A DNA stretch of 54,814 nucleotides from Clostridia bacterium (GCA_900770185.1 CAAGJM010000001.1:1-54814), one strand, 5' to 3'. Shown: positions 33,003 through 41,670, counted from the first letter of the stretch. Numbers and translations: made by a program. The notes: generated by a model from the letters alone, not told the origin.

Positions 33003-33105
33003 TGTTGATAACTTTGTTGATAAACGGCAGTTATCAACAATTTTTATCGGCAGTTTTGTTAATAACTTAATTATGCGGTTGATAACCTTAAAAAGCCGTT
33101 AATAA
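33003..33105. other. Cluster of six GTTRATAA 9-mers (DnaA-box-like)
   Basis: The 430-bp gap between rpsF and the HD gene has no coding frame. Between 33003 and 33105 it carries TGTTGATAA at 33003-33011 and 33015-33023, the inverted TTATCAACA at 33031-33039, TGTTAATAA at 33057-33065, GGTTGATAA at 33077-33085 and CGTTAATAA at 33097-33105. TTATCAACA differs from the DnaA box TTATCCACA by one base. A role as replication-linked or regulator site is only a possibility. Confidence 0.4.
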
Positions 33106-33190
33106 CTTTTAACGCTTTTGAAAGATAAGAACCCTTCGACGGCGCGCTTTAAAAACCGATTTTTTTCAAAACGCAATGCCGTATAAAAAG

Positions 33191-33754
33191 TCAGCCTAAT
33201 TTTTGAAGGACTTCGTCTTCCGTTTCCTTCATGGCGTTTAACGCAAGCGTTATAAGCTCGTCCAAAGTAATTCCGCAAAGTTCCGCGCCCTTTTCGATAA
33301 CTTCGCGCGAGCAGCCCGCGGCGAACTTTTTATCTTTAAACTTTTTTTTGACGGAACTAAGTTCCATATCTTTGGTGCTTTTGGACGGGCGCATTTTAGC
33401 CGCCGCCCAGATAAGCCCGGTAAGCTCGTCCACGGCGAACAGAATTTTTTCCATTTTGCGCTCGGGTACGGCGTCGGTTTTGGTTAAACCGTAACCGTGC
33501 GAACAAACGGCGTGAATTATATCATCGGGAACGTTTTCGCTTTTTAAAATATCGACGGCTTTCGTGCAGTGATCGTCGGGGTAAAGCTCGTAGTCGATAT
33601 CGTGAAGAGTGCCGACCGCTCCCCAGTAATCTCCGTCTTCGCCCGACTTTTCGGCAATGTTTTTAAGCGCGTAGCCGACGGTCAGCGCGTGCAGGCGGTG
33701 AAACGGCTCTTTGTTATACTTTTTAACGAGTTCGTATGCGGAATTTATATCCAT
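33191..33754 (-). CDS. HD-domain phosphohydrolase family protein
   Basis: A 187-aa protein with the HD superfamily pattern. His is in FHRLHALTVGYALKN, the HD pair in VGTLHDIDYELYPDDH, and later His and Asp in HAVCSHGYGL and FAVDELTGLIWAAAKMRPS. These bind one or two metal ions; relatives include the predicted HDIG-type hydrolases often annotated only as hydrolase. The substrate is unknown. It stands alone, with ribosome binding site GGAGG before the ATG. Confidence 0.85.
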   Translation of the reverse strand: MDINSAYELVKKYNKEPFHRLHALTVGYALKNIAEKSGEDGDYWGAVGTLHDIDYELYPDDHCTKAVDILKSENVPDDIIHAVCSHGYGLTKTDAVPERKMEKILFAVDELTGLIWAAAKMRPSKSTKDMELSSVKKKFKDKKFAAGCSREVIEKGAELCGITLDELITLALNAMKETEDEVLQKLG

Positions 33755-34125
33755 AAAAACCTCCTTGATTGTTGCTTTTTATCGCCGTATATTTTACGGT
33801 GATAAAATTTGCAATCGGTCTTTCTCGCTAAATTTTATCACCGCTAAAACGATAAGTCAATAATTATAGGAAAAGAATTGCAGCGTTAAAGACGTACGGC
33901 AAGTTGCTTTGAAAAGTCGTTAAAAAAGTAGACTTTGTGCATAACTTCCAATGTTTCTACCGTATCAGGAATATATGTCGGAATACCAACTGAAAAGTTG
34001 AAATTTATAAGAGGCTTTACTATTCAAAAAGGCAAATTTTTGGATATATAGATAAGTATACACAAGAATTAAATTCGTTCGGGTTTTTGTCTTGTAAAAC
34101 GGCGCGCTTATATGATATAATTTAT

Positions 34126-34261
34126 AAGAAGTAAATCTTTTGCCGTTGAGCAAAATCTTTAAAAAACCCTGACGGGTTTTACGCAAAAACTGTCGTTTTT
34201 GCCTTCTTAGATTGAAATACGGCGAAGTTAAAAATCCTTGCAAGCAAGTTTTTAACTTCTT
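34126..34261. repeat. Multi-hairpin element, copy 1
   Basis: Outer stem AAGAAGT (34126-34132) with ACTTCTT (34255-34261). Inside, in order: TTTTGC/GCAAAA (about 34138-34155), AAACCC-TGAC-GGGTTT (about 34166-34179), GCAAAAAC-TGTC-GTTTTTGC (34183-34202) and a long GTTAAAAAT...GTTTTTAAC stem (about 34227-34256). No coding potential. The 700-bp gap around it (33755-34462) holds only this element and its partial copy. Confidence 0.8.
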
Positions 34262-34275
34262 GCATTATAATTTAT

Positions 34276-34373
34276 AAGAAGTAAATCTTTTGCCATTCGG
34301 CAAAATCTTTAAAAAACCCTGACGGGTTTTACGCAAAAACTGTCGTTTTTGCCTTCTTGTTTGAAATACGGCA
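34276..34373. repeat. Multi-hairpin element, copy 2 (lacks last hairpin)
   Basis: Starts 150 bp after copy 1 and in the same orientation. It repeats the first three hairpins almost exactly, but the first is TTTTGCC-ATTC-GGCAAAA instead of TTTTGC-CGTTGA-GCAAAA. After GAAATACGGC the sequence leaves the repeat, so the long stem and outer stem partner are absent. Confidence 0.8.
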
Positions 34374-34462
34374 TTGTAGACTTTTACGACGTCGGTGACG
34401 TGCAGTATGAAAACACCCCATTTTAGATTTTTATTGATTAGATAAAACACTTGAAGGTAACC

Positions 34463-35275
34463 ATGCAGACTTTACTTTATTATTCGCGGACGGGCGAAAT
34501 CGTTAAACTGAGCGGCGTTGCGCTGACTTACTCCCGCTTAAACGGCGACTATCCCCTACACGGGCACGACTATTACGAGTTCGAGGCGGTTGTGTCGGGC
34601 GAGGGCGAGCATATTATAAACGGCGTTTCGCGGCATGCGGCGGCGGGAGATTGCTGGGCTTTGAGTCCGGGCGACTATCACCGCGTAAACTGCGACAAAA
34701 TGGAGCTTATAAATTTGCGCTTTTATAAAGGCGAGCTTCCGGATAGTTTTAAGGCGGTGCTTGACGCGACGAAGTTCCCCCAATGCGGAAATTTGGGCGA
34801 CGGGCTCGGCGAGTTTATCAGGCTTACGGATAAGTTTGCCGCCGCGGGCGGCAGCGGGGTGTACAAGCGTTACGAACGGTTAAGTTTAGCGATGCTTGCC
34901 CTTTTAACCATTTTAAACTCGCTCGGAGGCGGCGGGGCAGGCTTGAAAGAAACGGTGCCCGAATACGTTAAAGCGGCGGCAGACTACGTGTACGAGAGAT
35001 ACTTCGAGCCGATAAAACTCGAAGATGCGGCGCGCGCGGTCAACGTTTCCCCATGCTATTTAAGCGGGTTGTTTATAAAGCACGCGGGGTGCGGGTTTAA
35101 AGACTTTTTGTGCCGCGTTCGGGTTGAAAAGGCCAAAAAAGCGCTGCTTAATTTAAGCGACGGCGTGCAAAAAATCGCATCCGACTGCGGGTTCGGAACA
35201 GTTTCGACTATGGACAGGGCTTTTAAGCGGATAACGGGCGAAACGCCTCTCGGCTTCCGCAAAAACGGCAAGTAA
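34463..35275 (+). CDS. AraC family transcriptional regulator
   Basis: A 270-aa regulator. An N-terminal cupin-like sugar-binding domain (YPLHGHDYYEFEAVVSGEGE) is followed by two HTH motifs at the C terminus (IKLEDAARAVNVSPCYLSGL and KIASDCGFGTVSTMDRAFKR) and the usual ending TGETPLGFRK. The ATG at 34463 is chosen over TTG 34451 because GAAGG lies 5 nt before it. It precedes a GH2 beta-mannosidase-like gene in the same direction, separated by two terminators. It most likely activates that gene in response to a mannoside or related sugar. Confidence 0.92.
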   Translation: MQTLLYYSRTGEIVKLSGVALTYSRLNGDYPLHGHDYYEFEAVVSGEGEHIINGVSRHAAAGDCWALSPGDYHRVNCDKMELINLRFYKGELPDSFKAVLDATKFPQCGNLGDGLGEFIRLTDKFAAAGGSGVYKRYERLSLAMLALLTILNSLGGGGAGLKETVPEYVKAAADYVYERYFEPIKLEDAARAVNVSPCYLSGLFIKHAGCGFKDFLCRVRVEKAKKALLNLSDGVQKIASDCGFGTVSTMDRAFKRITGETPLGFRKNGK

Positions 35276-35299
35276 ACGGCGTTTATTGAAATAAACGGG

Positions 35300-35387
35300 C
35301 GGCGGCTTTTTAAGCCGCCGTTTTCAATTTAAACTGCGCAAAATCTAAAAAAATGCGCAAAGTGCGGTAAAACTTGCGCATTTTTTT
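35300..35387 (+). terminator. Two consecutive terminators after the AraC gene
   Basis: First: CGGCGGCTT (35300-35308) with AAGCCGCCG (35312-35320) and TTTT. Second: AAAAAAATGCGCAA (35347-35360) with TTGCGCATTTTTTT (35374-35387), which also works on the other strand. Confidence 0.8.
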
Positions 35388-35412
35388 AACTAAAACGGCG
35401 TTATACTAAATA

Positions 35413-35446
35413 AAAAGCGGTTTAATTATCTATATTTGCCGCTTTT
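35413..35446 (+). promoter_or_regulatory. Leader hairpin before the GH2 ribosome binding site
   Basis: AAAAGCGG pairs with CCGCTTTT across an 18-nt loop and ends just before the GGAG ribosome binding site at about 35450. TATACT at 35403-35408 is a possible -10 box. A role in control is inferred only from position. Confidence 0.35.
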
Positions 35447-35458
35447 ATAGGAGCCGAC

Positions 35459-37798
35459 ATGAAAAGGATATCTTTAAACGGAACTTATTCCCTTAGTTTT
35501 TACGACGAAGAAGCGCGCCGCAAGGGCTTGCCGTCCCCCGAAACGACGATACCCGCCGTTATCCCCGGAAACGTTGAAATCGACCTTATGAACGCGGGTG
35601 TTCTGCCCGATATATATTTCGGCAACAACGTAAAACTTACTAAAAAATATGAGTTTTACAACTGGCGTTATACCATAAAATTCGACCTTCCCGAACTTAA
35701 AAAGGGCGAAACGGCGTACTTAAACTTCGAGGGCGTCGATTGCGTTGCAGACTATTATTTAAACGGCGTTAAATTCGCGGACTCGAAAAACGCGCTTATC
35801 GGGCATAGGTTTGCGCTCCCTAAAAGCGCAAAAACGGGCGAAAACGTACTTGAAGTTAAAATTTATTCCCCCTTAATTTATGCTGAGGGCTACGATAACG
35901 ACGCTTACGACATGGCTTTCGGCACGAATTACGAAAGTCTGGCGGTGAGAAAAGCCCCCCATGAGTATGGGTGGGACATTATGCCGCGGCTTTTGTCGGC
36001 GGGGATATGGCGGGGCGTTTACCTTGAAACAGAGGACGAAAACGAGATAACCGAATTATACTTATCGACCGTAAACGCAAGCAAGACTTCGGCGCGGATA
36101 GAGTGTGTTTTTTCGGTTAAAACGTCCGTCCCATACTACGAGGGGCTCAGTTTAAAACTGACGGGCAGGCTTTCGGGCGGCGAAGCGTTCGTCTTTGAAA
36201 AAAAACTTAATTTTATAAAGGGCAACTTTGACTTCGGCGTTAATTCCCCTGAGCTTTGGTGGCCGCGGGGGTACGGCGCGTCGCCCGTTTACGACGTAAC
36301 GGCAGAGCTTATAAAGGACGGCGAAGTTTTAGCGACGCGTAAAACGACTTTCGGCATAAGAACGGTTAAACTTATAAGGACGGATACGCTCGACGAGTAC
36401 GGCGGCGATTTTCACTTTGAAATAAACGGCGAAAAGGTGTTTTGCCGCGGCACGAACTGGGTGCCGCTCGACGCGCTTCACAGCCGCGACGGTTTGCGTT
36501 ACGCCCCTGCCGTCGATATGCTTAAAGATTTGAACTGCAACATGGTGCGGTGTTGGGGCGGAAACGTTTACGAAGGGGGCGAGTTTTTCGATTTGTGCGA
36601 TCGTAGCGGCTTAATGGTGTGGCAGGATTTCGCCATGGCGTGCGCGTTTTACCCTCAAACGGACGAGTTAGCTAAAATTATCGAAGAAGAAGCAACCGCC
36701 GTCGTCAAGCGCGTACGGAACCACCCGTCCGTCGTTTTATGGAGCGGCGACAACGAGTGCGACTCAGTCTTTTCCGACTTGTCCGGCACGCGCGACCCGA
36801 ACAAAAACCGCTTGACGCGCGAAGTTTTGCCCGGCGTTATCAGGCGGCACGATCCGTTTAGATTCTATTTGCCGTCGTCGCCGTACGTATCCGAAAAAGC
36901 TTTAAATACGTCAAAAAAGCAAGCCTCTCCGGATTTTCGCAGCTTACTGCCCGAATACCACTCGTGGGGCGCGCGCGACTATTTTAAGAGTCCTTACTAC
37001 AAAAATTTAAGGTGCGCGTTTATAAGCGAAACGGGCTACCACGGCTGTAACGACAAAAATTCGATTAAAGGATTTATATCCGAAAATAAACTTTGGCCGC
37101 CCGAGCATAACGACGAGTGGATAACCCACGCGACCGAAATGAACGGCGAAAGCGGCAGTTACGCCTACCGCATACCGCTTATGGGTAAGCAAGTATACGA
37201 ACTGTTCGGCGTTCATCCCGACAATTTAGACGATTATATTTTCGCGTCGCAGGTATCTCAGGCGGAAGCGTTTAAATATTTTATAGAAAATTCCCGTCAA
37301 AAAAAGTGGGCGCGCAGCGGAATTATCTGGTGGAACCTAATCGACGGATGGCCGCAATTTTCCGACGCCGTCGTAAGTTACGACTTCCATAAAAAGCTTG
37401 CATACCACTATATAAAGCAGTCGCAGCAAAACGTAATGCTGTCGTTCGACGAACCTAACGGTTGGGCGGTAAGACTTTATATCGCGAACGATTCGCTTGA
37501 AGAACAAGTCGTTTTTTACGAAGTTTTTGACGGCGACACGAAAGAGAAGCTTATAAGCGGCGAAGCAAAAGTGCCTGAAAATCAAACTATACAGGCGAAT
37601 TTGCTCAACCTGCCATGGTCAGAGCAACGGCTTTTGATTATAAAGTGGACGGCGAACGGCGTTAAAGGCGTAAACCACTATATTCACGGGTCGCCCGCGT
37701 TTAGTTTAGAAAAAATGAAGCGTTGGGTTAAAATCATAGCGGAAGAAGTCGGCGGCGAAGACCTGAATTATACCTTATCGCAAATTTTACCCGAATAA
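35459..37798 (+). CDS. GH2 beta-mannosidase-like glycoside hydrolase
   Basis: A 779-aa enzyme with the beta-mannosidase form of the GH2 fold: N-terminal sugar-binding domain starting SLNGTYSLSFYD, motif IPAVIPGNVEIDLMNAG (characteristic of beta-mannosidases), LNFEGVDCVADYYLNG, then the barrel. RGTNWVPLDALHSR marks the active-site loop, the acid/base Glu is in LWSGDNECD and the nucleophile in AFISETGYHG. No signal peptide; it acts on imported manno-oligosaccharides. The C-terminal beta domains are short compared with fungal and Bacteroides relatives. Regulated probably by the AraC protein just upstream. Confidence 0.9.
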   Translation: MKRISLNGTYSLSFYDEEARRKGLPSPETTIPAVIPGNVEIDLMNAGVLPDIYFGNNVKLTKKYEFYNWRYTIKFDLPELKKGETAYLNFEGVDCVADYYLNGVKFADSKNALIGHRFALPKSAKTGENVLEVKIYSPLIYAEGYDNDAYDMAFGTNYESLAVRKAPHEYGWDIMPRLLSAGIWRGVYLETEDENEITELYLSTVNASKTSARIECVFSVKTSVPYYEGLSLKLTGRLSGGEAFVFEKKLNFIKGNFDFGVNSPELWWPRGYGASPVYDVTAELIKDGEVLATRKTTFGIRTVKLIRTDTLDEYGGDFHFEINGEKVFCRGTNWVPLDALHSRDGLRYAPAVDMLKDLNCNMVRCWGGNVYEGGEFFDLCDRSGLMVWQDFAMACAFYPQTDELAKIIEEEATAVVKRVRNHPSVVLWSGDNECDSVFSDLSGTRDPNKNRLTREVLPGVIRRHDPFRFYLPSSPYVSEKALNTSKKQASPDFRSLLPEYHSWGARDYFKSPYYKNLRCAFISETGYHGCNDKNSIKGFISENKLWPPEHNDEWITHATEMNGESGSYAYRIPLMGKQVYELFGVHPDNLDDYIFASQVSQAEAFKYFIENSRQKKWARSGIIWWNLIDGWPQFSDAVVSYDFHKKLAYHYIKQSQQNVMLSFDEPNGWAVRLYIANDSLEEQVVFYEVFDGDTKEKLISGEAKVPENQTIQANLLNLPWSEQRLLIIKWTANGVKGVNHYIHGSPAFSLEKMKRWVKIIAEEVGGEDLNYTLSQILPE

Positions 37799-37827
37799 AA
37801 AAGGGCGGCTTTCATCTATAAAAAATT

Positions 37828-37855
37828 AAAGGGCGGAGTTTCCGCCCTTTAATTT
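37828..37855 (+). terminator. Terminator after the GH2 gene
   Basis: AAAGGGCGGA (37828-37837) pairs with TCCGCCCTTT (37841-37850), then AATTTT. Confidence 0.85.
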
Positions 37856-37950
37856 TGCGTTTATTTTTTTATTCGCCTTATGGGGGCTTATGAATATAGC
37901 CCGCAAAAGCGGTTGCGAAAAGAACGAAAGCGTTAATTTAGGTAAATAAA

Positions 37951-37980
37951 TTGACTATGATAAGGTTTAAGTATATACTT
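37951..37980 (+). promoter_or_regulatory. Promoter of the feo operon with an overlapping dyad
   Basis: TTGACT (37951-37956), 17-bp spacer, TATACT (37974-37979). The -10 lies inside a perfect palindrome AAGTATATACTT (37969-37980), and TTTAGGTAAA just upstream (about 37937) resembles a half-site of DtxR/MntR-type metalloregulators. Iron control is expected for feo genes; the actual regulator is unknown. Confidence 0.6.
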
Positions 37981-38009
37981 ATTGAAAACGGTATTAAAAA
38001 GGTTTAATT

Positions 38010-38243
38010 ATGACTTTATCGGAACTTAAAAAAGGCGAAAGCGCGGTTATAACGGCTGTTGGCGGCGAAGGCGCGCTTCGTTGCAGACTTTTGGACATGG
38101 GGCTTATCCCGAAAACGAAAGTGACCCTTCAAAAAGTCGCGCCGATGGGCGACCCTATCGAGATACGCTTGCGCGACTATGAACTTACCCTACGCAAAGA
38201 AGAAGCGGACAAAATAGAAGTTAATACGGAGGGGTTATTATGA
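38010..38243 (+). CDS. feoA: Ferrous iron transport protein FeoA
   Basis: A 77-aa SH3-like protein (SELKKGESAVITAVGGEGAL, RLLDMGLIPKTKVTL, GDPIEIRLRDYELTLRK) that assists FeoB at the cytoplasmic side. First gene of feoA-feoB and overlaps feoB by 4 bp (ATGA), so translation is coupled. Confidence 0.95.
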   Translation: MTLSELKKGESAVITAVGGEGALRCRLLDMGLIPKTKVTLQKVAPMGDPIEIRLRDYELTLRKEEADKIEVNTEGLL

Positions 38244-40249
38244 AGTTTGCGCTTGTTGGCAACCAGAACTGCGGCAAAACGACCCTCTTTAACGCTTTGA
38301 CGGGGTCAAACCAGCACGTCGGCAACTTCCCGGGGGTCACCGTAGACAGAAAATTCGGCGAAATAAAAGGGCAAAAGGCCGCCACGGTCGTAGACTTGCC
38401 GGGCATTTATTCGTTAAGACCATATACGCAGGAAGAAGTCGTCACGCGGGATTTTATTTTAAATGAAAAGCCCGACGGGATAATAAACATCGTCGACGCG
38501 ACCAATATCGAGCGCAATCTTTATTTAACGCTTCAACTTTTAGAGCTGAAAGTGCCGACCGTCCTCGCGCTTAACATGATGGACGAAGTAAGGCTTAACG
38601 GCGGCAGCATAAACGTTGCGGAGCTTAGCGAATCTCTCGGCGTGCCGGTTGTTCCGATTAGCGCGGCGAAGGGTGAAGGCGTTTCCGAACTTATCGATAA
38701 AGCGATAGAAACGGCGAAAATACGCGCGCTCCCTAAAATTTACGATTTTTGCGCCGAAAACTCGCCCGTGCACCGCTGTATGCACGCGATTGTTCACCTT
38801 ATAGAGGATCACGCCGAAAGAATTCAGGTGCCGCCGAGGTTTTGCGCCGCAAAACTTATCGAGGGCGGGGACGACGTTGCCGCAAAACTCGGCCTTGACG
38901 AAAACGAAAAAGAACTTATCGAACACTGCGTCGTTCAGATGGAAGACGAGTCGGGGCTTGACAGAAACGCCGCGCTTGCGGATATGCGCTATTCGTTCAT
39001 CGAAAGCGTGGTTAAAAAATCCGTCGTCAAGTGCCACGAAAGCAAAGGGCACGCAAGGTCGGTTAAAATAGATAAAATTTTAACGGGCAAGTACACTGCC
39101 ATACCGGTGTTTTTCGGCATACTGTTTATAACCTTCTTTTTAACTTTCAACGTTATCGGCAAATATTTGTCGGACCTGCTGGAACTTGGCATATCCGCGC
39201 TTTCGGCGCTTGTCGATAAAGGCTTTACGGCGTACGGTTTAAACCCCGTCGTTCACAGCCTTATAGTAGACGGTTTGTTTGCGGGGGTGGGAAGCGTTTT
39301 ATCTTTCTTGCCGATAGTTACCACCTTGTTCTTCTTTTTGTCTATACTCGAAGATACGGGATATATGGCAAGGGTTGCGTTCGTAATGGATAAGCCGCTT
39401 CGCAAAATAGGGCTTTCGGGGCGCAGTTTCGTGCCTATGCTTATGGGTTTCGGCTGTACCGTGCCCGCGGTAATGGCTACACGCACCCTTCAGTCCGACC
39501 GCGACAGAAAAATGACCATACTTTTAACGCCGTACATGAGTTGTTCTGCAAAAATAGCCGTTTACGCGGTGTTTACTCAGGCGTTTTTCCCTGGCGGCGG
39601 CGCGTTCGTTATGATGGGGCTTTATTTATTCGGCGTGGTTCTATCCATACTCGCCGCGCTTATACTTAAATCGACCATATTCAAGGGGCAACCCGTGCCG
39701 TTCGTCATGGAATTGCCTAATTATCGCTTTCCGTCGGCAAAAAGCGTCGCGCTTTTGTTGTGGGAAAAGGCAAAAGACTTTTTGTCCCGCGCGTTCACCG
39801 TTATTTTGCTTGCGACGATAATAATTTGGTTTTTGCAAAGCTTCGATTATAAACTCAACTTCGTCACCGATAGTTCCGTAAGCTTGCTTGCTTCGATAGG
39901 GCAGTGGGTATCCGTCGTGTTTAAACCGCTCGGGTTTAACGACTGGCGGGTCGCAACCGCGCTTGTTTCGGGCTTTACGGCAAAAGAAGCGGTCGTTTCC
40001 ACCCTTGCGGTGCTTATGGGCACCAGCGCGGAAGCCGTTTCTTCGGTTTTGCCGACGGCTTTCACTACTCTTTCGGCGTTAAGTTTTTTAACTTTCACTT
40101 TATTGTATACCCCTTGCGTTGCGGCGATAGCTACCATTAAAAGAGAGTTTAAGTCGGTGTGGGCTACGCTCGGTGTGGTGGCGGCGCAGTGCGGAGTCGC
40201 GTACGTTATCAGCTTGCTTGTGTATCAGATAGGCGGTTTGTTTGTATGA
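38240..40249 (+). CDS. feoB: Ferrous iron transporter FeoB
   Basis: A 669-aa Fe2+ importer. The N-terminal G domain has GNQNCGKTTLFNALTG (G1), DLPGIYSLRPYT (G3) and LALNMMDE (G4), then a helical spacer. The membrane part has about eight transmembrane helices with Gate motifs GFGCTVPAVMATR and ELPNYRFPS. A cysteine follows a conserved SPYMSC-like stretch (TPYMSCSAKIAVY). The Feo operon is typical for anaerobes, in which soluble Fe2+ dominates. Overlaps the next small gene by 4 bp. Confidence 0.97.
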   Translation: MKFALVGNQNCGKTTLFNALTGSNQHVGNFPGVTVDRKFGEIKGQKAATVVDLPGIYSLRPYTQEEVVTRDFILNEKPDGIINIVDATNIERNLYLTLQLLELKVPTVLALNMMDEVRLNGGSINVAELSESLGVPVVPISAAKGEGVSELIDKAIETAKIRALPKIYDFCAENSPVHRCMHAIVHLIEDHAERIQVPPRFCAAKLIEGGDDVAAKLGLDENEKELIEHCVVQMEDESGLDRNAALADMRYSFIESVVKKSVVKCHESKGHARSVKIDKILTGKYTAIPVFFGILFITFFLTFNVIGKYLSDLLELGISALSALVDKGFTAYGLNPVVHSLIVDGLFAGVGSVLSFLPIVTTLFFFLSILEDTGYMARVAFVMDKPLRKIGLSGRSFVPMLMGFGCTVPAVMATRTLQSDRDRKMTILLTPYMSCSAKIAVYAVFTQAFFPGGGAFVMMGLYLFGVVLSILAALILKSTIFKGQPVPFVMELPNYRFPSAKSVALLLWEKAKDFLSRAFTVILLATIIIWFLQSFDYKLNFVTDSSVSLLASIGQWVSVVFKPLGFNDWRVATALVSGFTAKEAVVSTLAVLMGTSAEAVSSVLPTAFTTLSALSFLTFTLLYTPCVAAIATIKREFKSVWATLGVVAAQCGVAYVISLLVYQIGGLFV

Positions 40250-40494
40250 AGCCGCTCGACGTCATCTTAATAATTATGGTCGCCATATCCGCGGGCGCGG
40301 CGATATATTTTATCGCACGCGGGCTTAAACGCGGCGGCGGGTGCGGAAGTTGCGGCGGCTGCAACGGATGCAAGTCGCGCGGATATTGCAACGCCGTAAA
40401 CCGCGGCGAAAAAAATCGTTCGGAACGCTTAGGCGAGCAAAACGACGCAAGGCTGCGTAACGACAAATCGGATAAAGACGGCGGGCAAGGTTAG
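40246..40494 (+). CDS. FeoB-associated Cys-rich membrane protein
   Basis: An 82-aa protein with one N-terminal transmembrane helix (VILIIMVAISAGAAIYFIA), a cluster GCGSCGGCNGCKSRGYC and a charged tail. It belongs to the FeoB-associated Cys-rich group, which is found after feoB in Firmicutes and is thought to handle iron at the membrane. Start at 40246 overlaps the feoB stop as ATGA. A longer frame from 40159 exists but the first part only mirrors feoB. Confidence 0.87.
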   Translation: MKPLDVILIIMVAISAGAAIYFIARGLKRGGGCGSCGGCNGCKSRGYCNAVNRGEKNRSERLGEQNDARLRNDKSDKDGGQG

Positions 40495-40664
40495 ACGCGC
40501 CTGCCTCGGCGGATTCAGCCGTAAAACCGCGATAAAACGCTTGACGAAAGGGCGTGACTTATAATAAAATAAACTCACAAAATATGTGTGAATTTTTCTA
40601 AGCGATAGCCGCGCCGAAGTTGCGGGACAGCAAAAAGCGCGGATAAAAAGCTTATTTTCGTCGC

Positions 40665-40692
40665 ACGCCGTAAGGCGGGCGGCGTTTTTTTA
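40665..40692 (+). terminator. Terminator-like hairpin after feo genes
   Basis: CGCCG (40666-40670) with CGGCG (40680-40684), then seven T. The stem is short; 40495-40664 otherwise holds nothing recognisable. Confidence 0.5.
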
Positions 40693-40720
40693 TGTCGCGC
40701 CGACCGCAAAGGAGAAAATT

Positions 40721-41458
40721 ATGATTGAACAAACCGAACAAAAGAAGAAAATCCCCCTTAAAAGCGAAGTTGCGTACGTCCTTGCGATACTTATGCTGTC
40801 GTTTGCGGTGGCGGTTTTAACGGTCGCGGATTTCGGACTTTCGATGATAGTGTCGCCCGCGTATCTTTTAAGCTTAAAAACGGGAAAACTTACATTCGGA
40901 CAAGCCGAATACGTGTTGCAAGCCGTGCTGTTCATAGTGTTTTTAATCGTAATGAGAAAGTTCAAGGTCGTGTATTTATCATCGTTTATAACTTGCCTGA
41001 TTTACGGCTTCGCGCTCGATACGTGGCGAAAAATTCCATGCTTTAACCCGTCGGCGATAAACAGTGCGGATATAAAAATCGGGATACGGGCGGTCGCTTT
41101 TATAGGCGGAATTATACTCACTTCGTTTTCAATCGCGCTGTTTTATAAAACCTACTTTTATCCGCAGGTATACGACTTTTTCGTGAAAGGAGTAAGCGAA
41201 AAATACGGGATAAAAACCGCTAAATTCAAAACGGCGTTCGATATTGTGATGCTTATTATATCCGTCGCGATGAGCTTAATATTTTTTAAAGGCTTCGTCG
41301 GGGTGAAGTGGGGCACGCTCGTTATGGCGGCGGTAGACGGCACGCTTATAGGTTGGTTTTTAAAGCTGATAGATAAATTTTTTGCGGTCGAGCCGATATT
41401 TAAAAGTTTTGCCTCTAAATTCAAGCTTGATAAAAAGCTGTCGGATAGCGACCGATGA
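40721..41458 (+). CDS. YitT/DUF6198-like integral membrane protein
   Basis: A 245-aa membrane protein with about five helices (for example VAYVLAILMLSFAVAVLTV, QAVLFIVFLIV and a later KTAFDIVMLIISVAMSLIFF). The motif DFGLSMIVSPAYLLS near the N terminus resembles the DUF6198/YczE group, related to YitT proteins of unknown function. It has a ribosome binding site AAAGGAG. It is monocistronic, lies between the feo operon and a repeat block, and may be a transporter. Confidence 0.7.
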   Translation: MIEQTEQKKKIPLKSEVAYVLAILMLSFAVAVLTVADFGLSMIVSPAYLLSLKTGKLTFGQAEYVLQAVLFIVFLIVMRKFKVVYLSSFITCLIYGFALDTWRKIPCFNPSAINSADIKIGIRAVAFIGGIILTSFSIALFYKTYFYPQVYDFFVKGVSEKYGIKTAKFKTAFDIVMLIISVAMSLIFFKGFVGVKWGTLVMAAVDGTLIGWFLKLIDKFFAVEPIFKSFASKFKLDKKLSDSDR

Positions 41459-41466
41459 ACGAAGTA

Positions 41467-41580
41467 TTGTCATATTGAGCGTAAGCGAAATATCTCGTGG
41501 AAACGAAAACACAGTTAAATGCGGGCGGGCTTTTGAGCGCGATAAACTTAAAGTAGGGCGGGGGCTTGCTCCCGCCGCTT
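41467..41580 (+). repeat. Composite A-B dispersed repeat, copy 2
   Basis: A part from TTGTCATATTGAGCGTAAGC to GTTAAATGCGGGCGG, B part AAAGTAGGGCGGGGGCTTGC followed by TCCCGCCGC. Same order and spacing as at 31346. It lies just after the membrane-protein stop; the 325-bp gap to relQ contains this and the E-type module at 41615-41670, and no gene. Confidence 0.8.
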
Positions 41581-41614
41581 TAATGCGGATAATTTTTTAT
41601 TTTAAACCGTCCAT

Positions 41615-41670
41615 CCCCCCGTTTTCGCAAAAATGCGAAAACACCCACCTTTGGCGTGAGGGCAAGGGTT
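41615..41670. repeat. CCCCCC-hairpin module (E type), second copy
   Basis: C-run, stem GTTTTCGCA (41621-41629) with TGCGAAAAC (41634-41642), then CACCCACCTTTGGCGTGAGG. Same layout as 31067-31125 but with a different stem sequence. Confidence 0.55.

Noticed and set aside
33965..34450. Two minus-strand frames with the shared sequence RRQKRQFLRKTRQGFLK
   Set aside because: The shared peptide is just the translated multi-hairpin repeat; identical DNA explains it.
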